From Arion vulgaris (taxonomy: Eukaryota > Mollusca > Gastropoda > Stylommatophora > Arionidae): a stretch of DNA of 64,000 nucleotides. The first letter of the stretch is position 1, and each line of letters starts with the position of its first letter. The notes under the pieces were generated by a model, which was not told the DNA's origin, searched no databases, and saw only the letters and a list, made by a program, of their open reading frames with translations. The position numbers were made by a program, and so were the translations under genes. The stretch spans positions 77,422,941-77,486,940 of the forward strand of contig CM036753.1 of NCBI GenBank assembly GCA_020796225.1, in the 5' to 3' direction. Positions 1 to 37,739 of this stretch are shown here, piece by piece.

Positions 1-104
1 GAATATACTGTTATATAACGTAATCACAGCAAACGAATGCATAGGCTACTATTCAAAAACGTACTGACTAGTTTATATAATTGTGTCTGTTAGAAATGGG
101 TTAG

Positions 105-1000
105 TTAGTTAGTTATTGGATTGGAGGCACAGCGCTTCTAGTAGACCCATAGGTGCGCAATCTTTCCCAGCAGATGTCAAAAGATATGGATGCTGATGGT
201 TTACGTGGCTCTCTGGTTAAACACACTCCTCAAAAGCCCAGTCCTACAATGTGTAATTCCGAACTCCTTAAAAAATGTATAAAGTCAACATGAATTGTCG
301 TGCACTCATCCAACACATGGTCGTTTAGCGAAAGAAGAATACATCCCCTCCTCCCACCTACATTCAACCTACGACAATCCATGATGTTGAAGCAACACCA
401 GCATTTTCAGCATAATATATCCACACACGTAAGCTCCCGGAGGATGGCAGTCTCAATATACACATCCACTAATAACGAAACTCGTCGTGTTAAAACTTCC
501 AAAACATGGACTGATGGTGGGACACAATAATGGCCTTAGCAGAGAAAGTCTTAAGAGTCCTTGGAGTGCAACAGTAAGGACCTCAACCTCCATCCTCTTA
601 CTGAAAGTAAGTAGTTTATCCTGTAGTGTGATTCATTCCTTTCGACAGCAATATCGCCGTACACACTAGCTAGGAAACTGAACTGATTTCTCATCACCAT
701 ACGCAGATCCATCCATATATACAACCACATCATTATTCACTGCGTTATCTTTTATTTGAGGTTTAATTGCGAGTCCGCAGTCCAGCACAAACACTATCAT
801 CTGAGGGAAGATGAAGACTAGCAGTCTCTACTTGAGATGTGCGGCTATCAGTATCATCATTTTGAGAGCTGCAAGACCGCTCATGCAAGGTTGTATCGTT
901 TTTCAATATGCTTCAGGGACAGACTGCGATCAAAGGTTATTCCAAAATAGAGAAGCATATCTCGACGCGCAGTAACATACTTATTAAAGGTGAATCCATA
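105..1000 (-). mobile_element. Family A non-LTR retrotransposon, 3' part (RT end, RNase H, tail)
   Basis: Minus strand shows, in order: an RT C-terminal motif (LYFGITFDRSLS, near 940), an RNase H start (VVVYMDGSAY, near 720), and the shared 3' tail (CACCTATGGGTCTAC near 150) ending near TAACTAACTAAC. The same order occurs on the plus strand at 7690-9055. Many stops; a dead 5'-truncated copy. Confidence 0.75.
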
Positions 1001-1020
1001 TATAACTCTGCTAGGTATGA

Positions 1021-1845
1021 TAGCCTTGGCTATGAAATTGTTCAAAGTTAGTTCTCGCCACAGCCAACTCTAGATAACTTAATAGATAACTATAACAATA
1101 CGTTTCTAGTTGGCTCTGATTCTCGCTAGCGCGCTATGTCTTGTGACACGTGAAACTTTCATAAGAATAAGTTCTTACATGCCTCACTACTACTTTTCCA
1201 GTTTTTCTGTAGTCGTTAGCATAGTGTGATATTTAGCGCTCTCCCTCATAAATAGGATGTGATATTGTAATTGGTGTACAAGTTGTCTTACGTATTTTAT
1301 TATACTGTATAAAGGTCACACTCTGAAGTGCTAAAAATCTCACGTGCAGGTGTACTTAAGTTCAGTTCTCCCGAACGGTTTCCTCGCACATTCCACATGT
1401 GCCCTACCTACATACAATGCGACATCTGCGTTCTAGTGCACACTGCACCCAAGTAATGTTGGTTGGCTTACGACCGTTTATTTCAACCCAGCAGACAGCA
1501 CTGTCGTGCGATCTATATAGTATCTGCGCATAGCCACAGCCAACTATAAACTCATAGTTATTTAGAGTTGGCCAGGCGGTTCAATGCCTCGTTTCCATAT
1601 ATGTAGATCGGAGGTTATTTATAATGTCCGTATTGCTCCAAGATGGAAATTCATTTTTGCTATCAATGTCAAAAGTGGGCACTTACACGCATTAAACGAA
1701 ATTTTAAAAAGATTATAACAGAGATGTAATACATGGGAACAATAGCGAAAATAATAAGGAATATTTTCCTTTGACAAGTATTTTTGTTTCACTCAGTGAG
1801 ATTATGTGGTAGAATTGTACCTATCTGATGTCTGCTTTCTAGTCT
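1021..1845. other. Unclassified AT-rich spacer with a small hairpin
   Basis: No gene seen. CCACAGCCAACT occurs at about 1059 and 1533, and the second lies in a hairpin (GCCAACT...AGAGTTGGC, about 1537-1573). It may be MITE-derived, but no clear termini were found. Confidence 0.3.
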
Positions 1846-1849
1846 TTCT

Positions 1850-2115
1850 GCTGCCTCATTTTTTACAATAACACAGTGTGCTATGATCTATTGCAGTGAT
1901 ACTTTGTTGTTGACCGACTGCTGATTTAATTGTTCTATAGAAGTTCCTGTTCAGAGGTTCTTTTTGTGAAATCTGGAGAGCTGATATGCAGTCACACAGG
2001 AAAACTATGTGTGATGCTTTGTTCCTTCAGTATATTTGTGGCATCTAGGACTGCTTGTAGTTCTGCCCCTTAGTTTCTTGAGAGCTCTCTAGTATCAAAT
2101 GAATGTTCTATTTTT
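1850..2115 (-). mobile_element. RNase H fragment of a non-LTR retrotransposon
   Basis: Minus strand reads GAELQAVLDATNILKEQS, then after a shift VFLCDCISALQISQ, the usual E...D pattern of retroelement RNase H. One frameshift, stops at the ends. Confidence 0.6.
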
Positions 2116-2232
2116 GAGGCTTTTGACATAAGTATGTGGTATATACTGAATGTTTCAAATGGGATATTAGTAATCTAAATCGTAGTATTAATATCAGAAT
2201 GAAAACCACTATACATATTAAATCAGTATCTG

Positions 2233-2908
2233 ACCATTGACTCCCTAGCTATGTGACCATTGTATTGATGAGGTTAAGTTTGACTACATAGATATTTGTG
2301 GCAATTGTATTGAAAGGGTTAATATTGACTCCATAGATATTTGTGGCAATTGGATTGATAAGGTTGCGGTTGACTCCATAGATATTTGTGGCAATTGGAT
2401 TGATAAGGTTGCGGTTGACTCCATAGATATTTGTGGCAATTGGATTGATAAGGCTAAGTTTGACTCCATAGATATTTGTGGCAATTGGATTGATAAGGTT
2501 GCGGTTGACTCCATAGATATTTGTGGCAATTGGATTGATAAGGTTGCGGTTGACTCCATAGATATTTGTGGCAATTGGATTGATAAGGCTAAGTTTGACT
2601 CCATAGATATTTGTGGCAATTGGATTGATAAGGTTGCGGTTGACTCCATAGATATTTGTGGCAATTGGATTGATAAGGTTGCGGTTGACTCCATAGATAT
2701 TTGTGGCAATTGGATTGATATGGTTAAGTGTGACTCCATAGCTATTTGTGGCAATTGGATTGATATGGTTAAGTTTGACTCCATAGCTATTTGTGGCAAT
2801 TGGATTGATATGGTTAAGATTGACTCCATAGCTATTTGTGACAAATTGGTTGATATGGTTAAGATTGATTCTCTAGATATTTGTGACCATTGGATTGATA
2901 ATGTTTAG
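2233..2908. repeat. 45-bp minisatellite, about 15 copies, with 135-bp higher-order period
   Basis: Unit contains GACTCCATAGATATTTGTGG and ATTGGATTGATAAGG. In the middle of the array the variable part alternates GGTTGCGGTT, GGTTGCGGTT, GGCTAAGTTT, a three-unit (135 bp) higher-order repeat. The ends are more diverged. Because 45 is a multiple of 3, the minus strand stays open for 186 codons with no sign of a real protein. Confidence 0.95.
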
Positions 2909-2934
2909 ATTGAACATATGATTATACTGAGACT

Positions 2935-3310
2935 AGAAACAGTGCACAACAGAATAAGAAATCACATGTATAAAATGTTTTAAACTGGTGAGACAGATTT
3001 GTGAACTAAGTCCAGGAACACGGGTGCCGGTTTTACAGGGAAGACAGTGAGAGAATCTGGACGACACTCTTCCAAACCTGAGGGATTCCATGGATGACCT
3101 GAAGTGATTTAAGAAATTTGGAATTACACATTGTACAAGTGGAGCCCGATGCATGAGGGGCAGAGAGAGGAGGTTGTTTAACCAGCAAAGCCACAGGAAC
3201 CATCAACATGCATACCATACCCTCCCTTTGACATCTGTTGGGGGAGACTGAGCACCTATGGATCTGCCGGGAGTCTGTGACGGCAGTCCAGTAACCAATG
3301 ACCTGAAGCA
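2935..3310 (+). mobile_element. Family A non-LTR 3' tail with upstream relic
   Basis: From about 3085 it matches the family A tail (ATGAGGGGCAGAGAGAG; GACATCTGTTGGGGGAGACT; CAGTAACCA). The part at 2935-3065 resembles 29010-29195 (GGTGAGACAGAT...GGGAAGACAGTGAGA), a second repeat. Confidence 0.65.
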
Positions 3311-3650
3311 AACTATGCAGTTAATTAAAACTATTGGTGCTGTGATCTGATGACTGATAAAGACTTACAAAAATAAAAAACGTCTAATAGGTCAACTGAA
3401 GACACATGAAGAGATACTGTAATTAATGTTTCACCTGCAATTGATGAACTCTGAGAAATGTAGTTGACTAACAAAGAAAAAACAATGCAAAAAATCTCTT
3501 GCAAAGAATGAATGCTTTATTAGAAGTTTAATATGAAATATTACAACTACTTCAACATATTAATACTATAGTAACAAACCTGAGATAAAAAGACAACACA
3601 TGTACGCACACACGCTTGCACACATAATAGATTCCAATATTCCTCATATT
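3311..3650. other. Spacer, nothing recognised
   Basis: AT-rich; includes a short CA-rich patch near 3598-3622. No coding or repeat structure seen. Confidence 0.3.
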
Positions 3651-3654
3651 TATT

Positions 3655-3885
3655 GGCTGCTAAAACTCCCGAAGGTTACCAACAATGGAGGAACTTTGTT
3701 TTCCCAGTGAGGTACTTTTCCAGCTGGTTTACTAGATACAACTCTGATATACTCCATGGAATCTCTTCCATGGAATTCAGTCCGATATTTCTTGCCTCTC
3801 TCAGCAAAGTTCATTTCAGGTTTTCCCTAGGGGGTCCTCTCATTTCTCGAACCTTTGACTCCTACTTCAATGCCTGCTTTGGTGT
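3655..3885 (-). mobile_element. RTE-like non-LTR 3' end
   Basis: Minus strand (GGACCCCCTAGGGAAAACC..., REARNIGLNSMEEI) matches the 3' end of the element at 37740-39690 (GETLKRTFLREAGNIGLSSMEEI). Frame breaks present. Confidence 0.5.
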
Positions 3886-4091
3886 TCTTTGATCATTTCT
3901 TCTCAAGGTATGAAATTGACTATTGCACTCATCAAAATGTTTTTGAGTATGAATATAATTTATGTGATACTTAACCTTATGTACAGTTTTGTCTTAACCA
4001 CTTAACCCCCTTATCATAATGTTATTCTGCTGTTGGTACTTAAGTTGCACTTTCTACTGCATCCAAATATGTCAATGTTATTTTAGTAGAT

Positions 4092-4562
4092 GACATTTAT
4101 CTACAGGAGAAATAGTGCAAACTCATTTATCTACAGGGAAAAGAGTGCAAACTCATTTATCTACGGGAAAATCGTGTAAACTCATTTATCTACAGGGGAA
4201 AGAGTGCAAACTTATTTATCTACAGGGGAAAGAGTGCAAACTCATTTATCTACAGGGGAAATGGTGTAAACTCATTTATCTACAGGGGAAAGAGTGCAAA
4301 CTTATTTATCTACAGGGGAAATAGTGCAAACTCATTTATCTACAGGGGAAAGAGTGCAAACTCATTTATCTATGGGGAAATGGTGTAAACTCATTTATCT
4401 ACAGGGGAAAGAGTGCAAACACATTTATCTACAGGGGAAAGAGTGCAAACTCATTTATCTACAGGGGAAAGAGTGCAAACTAATTATCTACAGGGAAAAG
4501 AGTGAAACTCATTATCTACAGGAAAAAAAATAAAACTCATTTATCTACAGGGAAAGAGTGCA
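4092..4562. repeat. 30-bp minisatellite, about 15 copies
   Basis: Unit: ACTCATTTATCTACAGG, then GGAAAGAGTGCAA. The central units are near identical; the last few have 1-2 base deletions. It lies about 180 bp past the PSMC5 stop. Confidence 0.95.
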
Positions 4563-4666
4563 AACTCATACTCCTTCGGTGATTACAAACAACATCTGAT
4601 TCACTCTGAAAAAAATTTACTGCAGGAATGTTCTAAAACTTTGTTTCATACTGTGAAAATCAATAA

Positions 4667-4672
4667 TTTAAT
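4667..4672 (-). promoter_or_regulatory. Possible PSMC5 polyadenylation signal (ATTAAA)
   Basis: Minus-strand ATTAAA about 66 nt past the stop codon. It is the first common hexamer variant downstream and lies before the 30-bp minisatellite, giving a short 3' UTR. No GU-rich element was confirmed. Confidence 0.35.
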
Positions 4673-4737
4673 AAAGTATGAAAGCATTTGAAAAAGTTAA
4701 CTATAACCAACAAATTCAGAAATTAGATATATCTCTG

Positions 4738-30620
<25,883 letters not shown>

Positions 30621-30739
30621 TTTGAAAAGCGGCTACATAAAAAATGTGAACTGTGCCAAAAATTACCTAGACTATTTTACATAGATTCATAATATCAGTA
30701 AATATAAATTACATCTGCTAATGATATTGCGAGTTCTTA

Positions 30740-31075
30740 TTCAAGCAGTTCACATACGTCATACGGTTACACCAATTTGCATAGGCTACGGCAATTTGTA
30801 TCGGTTACATAAATTTGCATACGGTTATATTAATTTACATACGGTTATAATAATTTGCATACGGTTACAACAATTTGCACACTGTTATATAAATTTGCAT
30901 ATGTTTACAGTGTTTAAATATGGTCTCATCAGTTTAAATAAGGTCACCACAGTTTACATAAGGTCACCGCAGTTTAAATAAGGTCAAAGCCGTTTACATA
31001 AGATCACCGCAGTTTATATAAGGTCACCGTAGTTTACATAAGGTCATATCAATTTGCATAAGGTTACAGTAGTAG
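30740..31075. repeat. 20-bp tandem array upstream of PSMC5
   Basis: About 16 units grading from (A)TACGGTTATATTAATTTGC to AAGGTCACCGCAGTTTACAT. It begins about 120 bp upstream of the PSMC5 start codon. Confidence 0.9.
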
Positions 31076-31289
31076 CTTTCAGCTAAGCTGAGATATCTGC
31101 ATCTGTTAGCCCGACACATCCGTTTTGGAGTTAGTCTTTCCATTTGGATTAATAATTACTTTAAAAAATCAGTAGTGCAGCCATTTATCAGGGCCATTAC
31201 TTGGAGGTAGAATAAGGTCTTGGTCAGCTCTGGCCAGCTAACCCGTGGCCACCGATAACATGTTGCTGTGGGCCACGGCTAACCCTACT

Positions 31290-31545
31290 GTTCTTCTTCT
31301 TCTTCTTTGCGTTCGTTCTTTACGACCAATTTTAATCACTCTTTGTGATATGATTTGATCTTTGCCAAGAACGTGTATACGTTGTACATTGGTTTGGTAG
31401 GCCCCTAAACTTCTACACGTTTAGGACATGTGCATCCGATTTCATCCAAACCTCCTTAGGCGCCTCTTACGACATGCGTGGCAGGTAACATTGGTTCTAT
31501 TCTTTACACCCCAAATTTGGGCCCCGGTAACCACTCGGGCGACCC
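31290..31545 (+). repeat. Dispersed repeat family D, copy 2
   Basis: Matches 43085-43335 from TTACGACCAATTTTAATCAC to CCCGGTAACCACT, including GTCGCCTCTT-like and GACATGCGTGGCAGGTAAC blocks. Confidence 0.8.
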
Positions 31546-31719
31546 TACTGTTAACTTATCATCTGAGATCACACAAAAGTGATCACCAGACAATACATAT
31601 CCTTCTCACATATTCTCGTCCCGATGTTCATACTTAAACACAGTCAATCCTAAATTTGTGGAATGCGCATGTCGTACGAGCATGTCGTACGAGCCTATGA
31701 ATCGGGGCGCATCGTATTC

Positions 31720-31990
31720 ACGTTTTATGTGAAAACTGCACAGAGACTACAGAGAGTGTTTAACTGGATTGATAAGAACAAACACAAAGAAAAAGAAAAT
31801 ATAAACACAAACACACAAGGTTTAACACAGAAGGCACCGAGAAGAGATTTCAGTTGGTACCGTTCTGCTGCTTTCTTACTATTTGTTTCCCATGTCAGGC
31901 CATAATCTTTCAACTCTTTTTCCACAGTTCTTCATTTGGACGCCCATACCTTCTTTTTCTCATCCGCACAGATACACTAAGATTCTAACT
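31720..31990 (-). mobile_element. Non-LTR 3' end fragment
   Basis: Minus strand: EKELKDYGLTWETNSKKAAE then RYQLKSLLGAFC, the usual terminal pattern (LK..GL.WE....A.DR..W+) of RTE-like ORFs. Confidence 0.45.
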
Positions 31991-32189
31991 TTGAGCTAAA
32001 TTAGTCATAAACAATGATCCGTTTCAAGCGTCTGGTCTGGGCATTATGTCTGACACTATGGACTTCGATGCAAGTCCTCTAAGAAAATTTGCCGAATTCA
32101 AGCTTTCTGGCTCAAGAGCCACATTAACGTTAAAAAAAATATGTTGGATTTATATTGTGACATCTTTGCAATGTAACGCCAGTAGGATG

Positions 32190-33086
32190 TAATTGATCTC
32201 CAACACGTCCTGTCTCCTGTCATGGTGGTGCATTCCGAAAAAAAATCTTCCTTTTAATAGGTACTTTCAAAACGAGTCTGTATCTTTCTCTTGCTCGTTT
32301 ATCCTCAACATTTCCATCTCCTATGAATTTCAGCGGTGTCGTATTTTATTTATTTCTTCTTCTTTTGTCGTCACACTATTATTGGGTTGTTGCCCAGTAT
32401 CGTTTTTCTGTTTTGTTTTGCGCTGCTCTAGGCATGGTGATAGTTATTTTTTGACAGGTTTTGCTATGCCATCTACCAATCTTGTTCGTGATCTCTTGCC
32501 TTCTTTCCTGATGTTCTGTTGTTTATTAATGTACCCCAAATACTTGATTTGTTAGATTTTCTTTAACAATTTCATCTGTATTTCTAACGCTTCCATGATT
32601 CTTAATTTGCTTGCTTCTGTGGTCATGAAATACGTCAGAATGTAATTATTCTAACACGTCTGTCTCCTGTCATGGTGGCATTCCGAAAAAATCTTCCTTT
32701 AATAGGTACTTTCAAAACGAGTCTGTATCTTTCTCTTGCTCGTTTATCCTCAACATTTCCATCTCCTATGAATTTCAGCGGTGTCGTATTTTATTTATTT
32801 CTTCTTCTTTTGTCGTCACACTATTATTGGGTTGTTGCCCAGTATCGTTTTTTTCTGTTTTTGTTTTGCGCTGCTCTAGGGCATGGGTGATAGTTATTTT
32901 TGACAGGTTTTGCTATGCCATCTACCAATCTTGTTCGTGATCTCTTGCCTTCTTTCCTGATGTTCTGTTGTTTATTAATGTACCCCAAATACTTGATTTG
33001 TTAGATTTTCTTTAACAATTTCATCTGTATTTCTAACGCTTCCATGATTCTTAATTTGCTTGCTTCTGTGGTCATGAAATACGTCA
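32190..33086 (-). repeat. Direct tandem duplication (two ~440-bp copies) of a retroelement-like fragment
   Basis: 32195-32640 and 32650-33086 are nearly identical (for example AGGTACTTTCAAAACGAGTC at 32261 and 32704; CTTCCATGATTCTTAATTTG at 32590 and 33050), differing by small indels. The minus strand has a weak RT-like KYLGYINKQQNIRKEG. The plus-strand hydrophobic open frames are shadows. Confidence 0.85.
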
Positions 33087-33299
33087 AATATGTTTTATTA
33101 CTAAAGGATAAACATTTCTCTTCATAGCTAGCCAATACCATATGGTCACATCAAGATAAAAGGTTAATACACTTCTGAAATAAGCAATAAAGAATTGGGT
33201 CTGGGACTGACACGTTCAAATCTCAATACCAGGATGCTTTAATACTTCATATAACAAACGGCTGACGCAAATGACTCAAGACTGACGCAAATGCGAAAG

Positions 33300-35325
33300 A
33301 CTCGTTTAAATGCATTATACAAAGCAGATATAACGCTATGGAAAAAATAGAATCAATAGAAGAACAATGGCAGATGCTTAAAGAATCAATCCAACAAACG
33401 TCAAAGGAACTAACCCACACAACATGTCAACGGATCAAAAAGAAATGGATGACGGAAGACATTTTGGAATTAATGAAAAATAGAAGAAAAACAAACAGAA
33501 AAAGCAGAATATGATCGAATCAATAAAGAGATAAGACAAAAATGTAAAACAGCAAAAGAAGAGTGGCTAAATGAAAAATGCAAACAGATCGAAACAGAAC
33601 ACAAAGAAAACCTCAAATCAATATACGAAAACGTAGACGACTTACTTGGCAGACGTAAACGCACAACTACTGGCTGTTTAAAATCAAAACAGGGAGATAT
33701 CCTGATGGAAACAGATAAGAAAATAGAGAGATGGACAGAATACATTAAGGACTTATATAGTGATAACATACAAGAAATAAACATCAATTACAGCCATGAA
33801 GGACCACAAATACTTCCATCAGAAGTTATCAACGCCATAAGACACACGAAAAAAGGCAAAACCCCAGGACCAGGCAACATAACAACAGAAGAAATAGAAG
33901 CAACAGGCGAATTGGGCATAGGCGTTTTAACAAAATTATTCAATGACATCTGCAACACCGGATATGTACCCAAAGATTTACGACAATCCATTTTTATAGC
34001 ACTACCAAAGAAAGCAGGAACGATAGAATGCGAAGAACACCGCACAATCAGCCTCATTGAGTCACGTAACAAAACTACTTTTCAGCATTATTATGAGAAG
34101 GGTACGAAACAAAATAAGACCAGAAGTTAAGGAAGAACAATGTGGCTTTGTTGAACGCAGGGGAACAAACAACGCAATATATACAATAAGAACAATAATG
34201 GAAAGATCAATAGAAATGAAGTTGGACTTATACCTATGTTTCATAGACTACTCAAAAGCTTTCGATAACGTAAAACATTGAGAAATAATCAGCATGTTAG
34301 AAAGTATAAATATTGATGGTAAAGATCTTAGACTGATCAAGAATTTGTACTGGCAACAAAGCGCAGCCATTAGACTAGAGAGTAAGATTGGAATCTATCA
34401 GGCGATACAGTTAGGAGTACGACAAGAGTGCGTACTCTCACCAGACCTATTCAACTTATATAGCGAAAACATCATGAGATCTATAGAAGAAAAGACAGGA
34501 ATAGCAGTCGGTGGACAAAATATAAACAACCTAAGATACGCTGATGACACAATTCTCATGGCTACAAATGAACAAGATCTGCAAGACTTGATAGACATAC
34601 TAGTGAGAGAAAGTGAAAAGAAAGGATTAAGCATGAATATAAAGAAAACAGAGGTTATGGTTGTCTCCAAGAAACAAGAAACACCAACATGTAATATCAA
34701 AATAAATAACACAACACTGAAACAAGTCCATCGATTCAAGTATCTGGGAACATTCCTAACATCAGATGGAAGATGTACAATAGAGATTAGGAGTAGAATA
34801 GCTCAAACGAAAGCAGCTTTTATGAAAATGAAGAACACACTATGCGTGAACTCACTACCAATGACATTGCGAAAACGAGTACTGCAGTACTATATTGAAC
34901 CAAACTTATATATGGCAGCGAATCATGGACAATGAACAAACAATCAATACGATCATTGGAAGCCACAGAGATGTGGTTTTACAGAAGAATGTTGAAAATT
35001 CCATGGACAGCAAAGAAAACAAATGTAGAGGTTTTAAATCAGGCTTGCACACAAAGAAACATCAAAAGAATAAGAATCCGACAATCAAGGTTCTTTGGGC
35101 ATATAATGCGAAGAGAAGGTTTAGAACATTTGGTGACTACAGGTAAAATTCAGGGAAGGAGAGATCGTGGAAGACAAAGGGAGAAGATGTTGGATGGCCT
35201 GACATCATGGTTCGACAAAATATCGACGTCAGAACTGATTACATGCACCAAGCAAAGAGAGTTGTGGAGAGACATGATCGTCTACGCCGGCAGGCATGGC
35301 ACTTGATTGATTGATTGATAACAAA
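33300..35325 (+). mobile_element. Non-LTR retrotransposon copy 1 (RT and 3' end, ends in TTGA repeats)
   Basis: RT pieces in order: KKGKTPGPGNITTEEIEA (33845-33900), FIDYSKAFDNVKH (34235-34280), then a 213-codon open stretch from 34294 with [18 protein letters not shown] (catalytic YADD near 34540) and [13 protein letters not shown], and the C-end RMLKIPWTAKKTNVEVLNQA and MRREGLEHLVTTGKIQGRR. Ends TTGATTGATTGAT. Frameshifts near 33500, 34055 and 34930 and a stop at 34279 separate the pieces. A 5'-truncated copy of its 3' end lies at 60511-60835 and a diverged one at 35680-35800. RTE-like; clade not certain. Confidence 0.9.
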
Positions 35326-35679
35326 CGGATAAAAGGATAACATTTACACAATGAACTAGAAAACTGCAACGACAATAGATTTAAACGTGGAGAATCGTGT
35401 CTGGGCTGAGCAGAGGAGGTCATACAACGGGCATGTGTCATTCAGGACATCGGTCATGGAGAAGAGGCGATACCAATAACCACTTAACATGGACAATCAT
35501 TTGTAGTAGTCACCACGGTAAACAAACCAAGTCGAGATTCGTTGCCTACAATAGTCAGCGCAGAAGTTGAAGAGTTAATAAATGACTACACATAATCATC
35601 ATCAGGTGCCGTGTCGGATGGCGTAAGCAATCACGGATCTCTGTCTTTGGTGTTTGCTATCAATTTAGATGTTGACGCT

Positions 35680-35800
35680 CTACCGTGCCATGAAGTCAGG
35701 CTATCCTAAATTTTATCTCTCTCGTCTACCCTCGATTTTACCGCTTGTCACAATGTGTTCGAAACCTCCCCTCCTCATCACATGCCCGAAAATGATTCTA
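35680..35800 (-). mobile_element. Fragment of the copy-1 family 3' end
   Basis: Minus strand: FGHVMRRGGFEHIVTSGKIE then SLTSWHGRAST, matching HIMRREGLEHLVTTGKIQ and LTSWFDKIST of the element at 35100-35230. Confidence 0.6.
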
Positions 35801-35819
35801 TAACTACACATCGGAGGAA

Positions 35820-36478
35820 TAAGCTGCTGTCTACACTGATGGTTCTGTGATTCAGCACAATCGGAGTACAAGGGTCTTTGCGGCTAGAACTAAAGGAAAA
35901 GTCATCAAAGAGGCAAGTGGCGCATATGCGACAACTACCAGCAGCATGACTATGGAGGTCATGGCGGTGACAAAATCCCCGGAGTGGCAACAGACGCAAA
36001 CAGTCACCCATGCATGCATGCTCAGCCACTATATGAGCATGATACAGAAGATCAAGACCGGTTATGTACGAAGGCAGTGGATGCAATTATTTCAAAATGC
36101 GACAGTCCAGACACTTACCTTCATCTTTGTCCCAGATCATGCTGGGGTCAAGGGCAATAAGAGAGCGGCTGCACTGGCGGGTAATGCTATGATCGAGAAT
36201 GGGTCTTCATGGACAAACGCGACATTATCAACGCTCTAAGAGAACATACGCTCTAAAGATTTCAACGAAGAAGATAAAAGGTATTCTTTATCTCGGTTGC
36301 ACAAGTTGTGCATACCGATAGGTGAGGCAGGACGGGAAAACTATGAGAGAAACCCCAGTAGATACACCAATCAACACATAACGGGAGTTGTTAACCTAAA
36401 CACACTGAAATACATGCTTGGGAGGAGATCGTAGCACTTATAGACATGTCCGATGTGCTATGAAGATGACCCTCAAAT
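35820..36478 (+). mobile_element. Family B non-LTR RNase H and 3' tail
   Basis: YTDGSVIQHNRSTRVFAA then TFIFVPDHAGVKGNKRAAAL, the first and last RNase H blocks; tail TGGGAGGAGATCGTAGCACT...GATGACCCTCA. Stops after 36239. Confidence 0.75.
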
Positions 36479-36489
36479 GAACAATGAAC

Positions 36490-36830
36490 AATAGAAGGAT
36501 AAAGAATACAAAAACCAAGAGTTGCATAAAACGATAATCACATACTACATTATAATTATGTATTTACTACCACTCGACCAACTGTTTTACAAGACTTTCA
36601 CGTGCAACATCTGATACCACACTTCTTACTATATTTTACTATATTTTATTTTTACTAAAGTGATCATTAATGTGTTTTTTTCGGTGTTGGTCATGTTTCT
36701 TACTACTGAGCAAAACACATTGTATCATTTCCATCATGTCATTCTTCACCTCTAGGTTTTTCTATTCTAATGTTTATATCCTTTTTAGCAGTAGTTTTCT
36801 GTTCATTGATTATCATCATTATGATGTGCT
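36490..36830. other. Intergenic spacer
   Basis: Nothing recognised. Confidence 0.25.
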
Positions 36831-36834
36831 GTCT

Positions 36835-37200
36835 CAGCATTGAAGGTTGCCTGCAATGGACTTATAACACTCCATATCTCCTGTATTGATGTTACACTCT
36901 ACCAGGCTGTAACCTGTCCATCTCTTTATGTTTCCCTCCCACTTGTGTCTTGGTGTTCCCTCTGCTCGTCATCCTTCAACTTTCTCCTCTAATAAGGTTT
37001 TGATCAATGTGTTATGACTCTTTATGCGTCTGAAATATTGTATGTTTGATTTTTATTTCCTGCAGTAATTGTTTCTTCATTACTGGTTCATAGAACCCTT
37101 TCATAGTCTGTTTGTCTTTCCATGAAATACAACATTCACGACTGTATTTCCACATTTCAAAGGCATGACTTTGTCTTCAAAATGCTTGCTCATTGTTCGT
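36835..37200 (-). mobile_element. Weak non-LTR RT fragment
   Basis: The minus strand has basic, decayed sequence with short RT C-end-like words, similar in style to 53040-53350. Low confidence. Confidence 0.3.
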
Positions 37201-37249
37201 ATTCCTTAATCTCACAAAATAAATAGTAATAGTGATCGATAACTGTCGT

Positions 37250-37380
37250 TACTGCATGTAGTACCGCTTTTTAGGGCGGTGTAGGACAAGTAGGACGAGA
37301 ACCTGAGTAGTTTAATGGCCGCATGGCTAGTGCAGTCGCCGCGAAGATGTTCAGGTTATGGTTTTTCATTTATGCTCATC
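37250..37380 (-). mobile_element. SINE type E, body fragment
   Basis: ACTGCATGTAGTACCGCTTT, GTAGGACAAGTAGGACG, TGCAGTCGCCGCGAAGATGT and TTCAGGTTATGGTTTT match, inverted, the SINE at 59925-60145. Confidence 0.65.
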
Positions 37381-37382
37381 AT

Positions 37383-37690
37383 CATCAAGGTGCGTATCCT
37401 TTATAGGACGTTGCTCTCTTTGCAGCACATCTGAAATTCACTCTGTTTCTTGCCAGTTCACCCACTTCGTCGATGGTCATGTTCATGGTTTCTTTAATAT
37501 CTTGTAGCCATCTTCTTCTTGGTCTGCCTCTGCGTCCTGGGATCATGCTCTCTAGTATTGTTCTTTCCAGGCCATCGTGACGCTTGATGTGACCAAAGTA
37601 TGTAATTTTTCTGTATAGTATGTTGTTTATCAGCCAATTCTCTTTAACATTTAGTTCTTTCAGGACATCAGTGTTCATCATTTATGCTCA
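37383..37690 (-). mobile_element. RTE-like 3' end with intact 98-codon frame
   Basis: Minus strand: MMNTDVLKELNVKENWLINN, ITYFGHIKRHDGLERTILE, GRRGRPRRRWLQDIKETMNM; ends in GATGATGATGAG. Open over 297 nt, so fairly young. Related to 59575-59850 and 61730-61990. Confidence 0.8.
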
Positions 37691-37739
37691 CAACAGTAAA
37701 ATATTCTTGGCCTTACAGTGAATTCACAATTTAGAACAT

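Noticed and set aside
2284..2844. 186-codon minus-strand open frame of 15-residue repeats
   Set aside because: It is a by-product of a 45-bp tandem repeat; the plus strand is also partly open, there is no signal peptide or flanking coding sequence, and the array ends drift like non-coding DNA.
4092..4562. CRISPR-like array of 30-bp repeats
   Set aside because: The units are contiguous with no spacers, and the window is from an intron-containing animal genome. It is a minisatellite.
32193..32890. Hydrophobic, membrane-like plus-strand frames of 120 and 72 codons
   Set aside because: They are opposite-strand shadows of A-rich retroelement-like sequence and are duplicated with a frameshift between copies.
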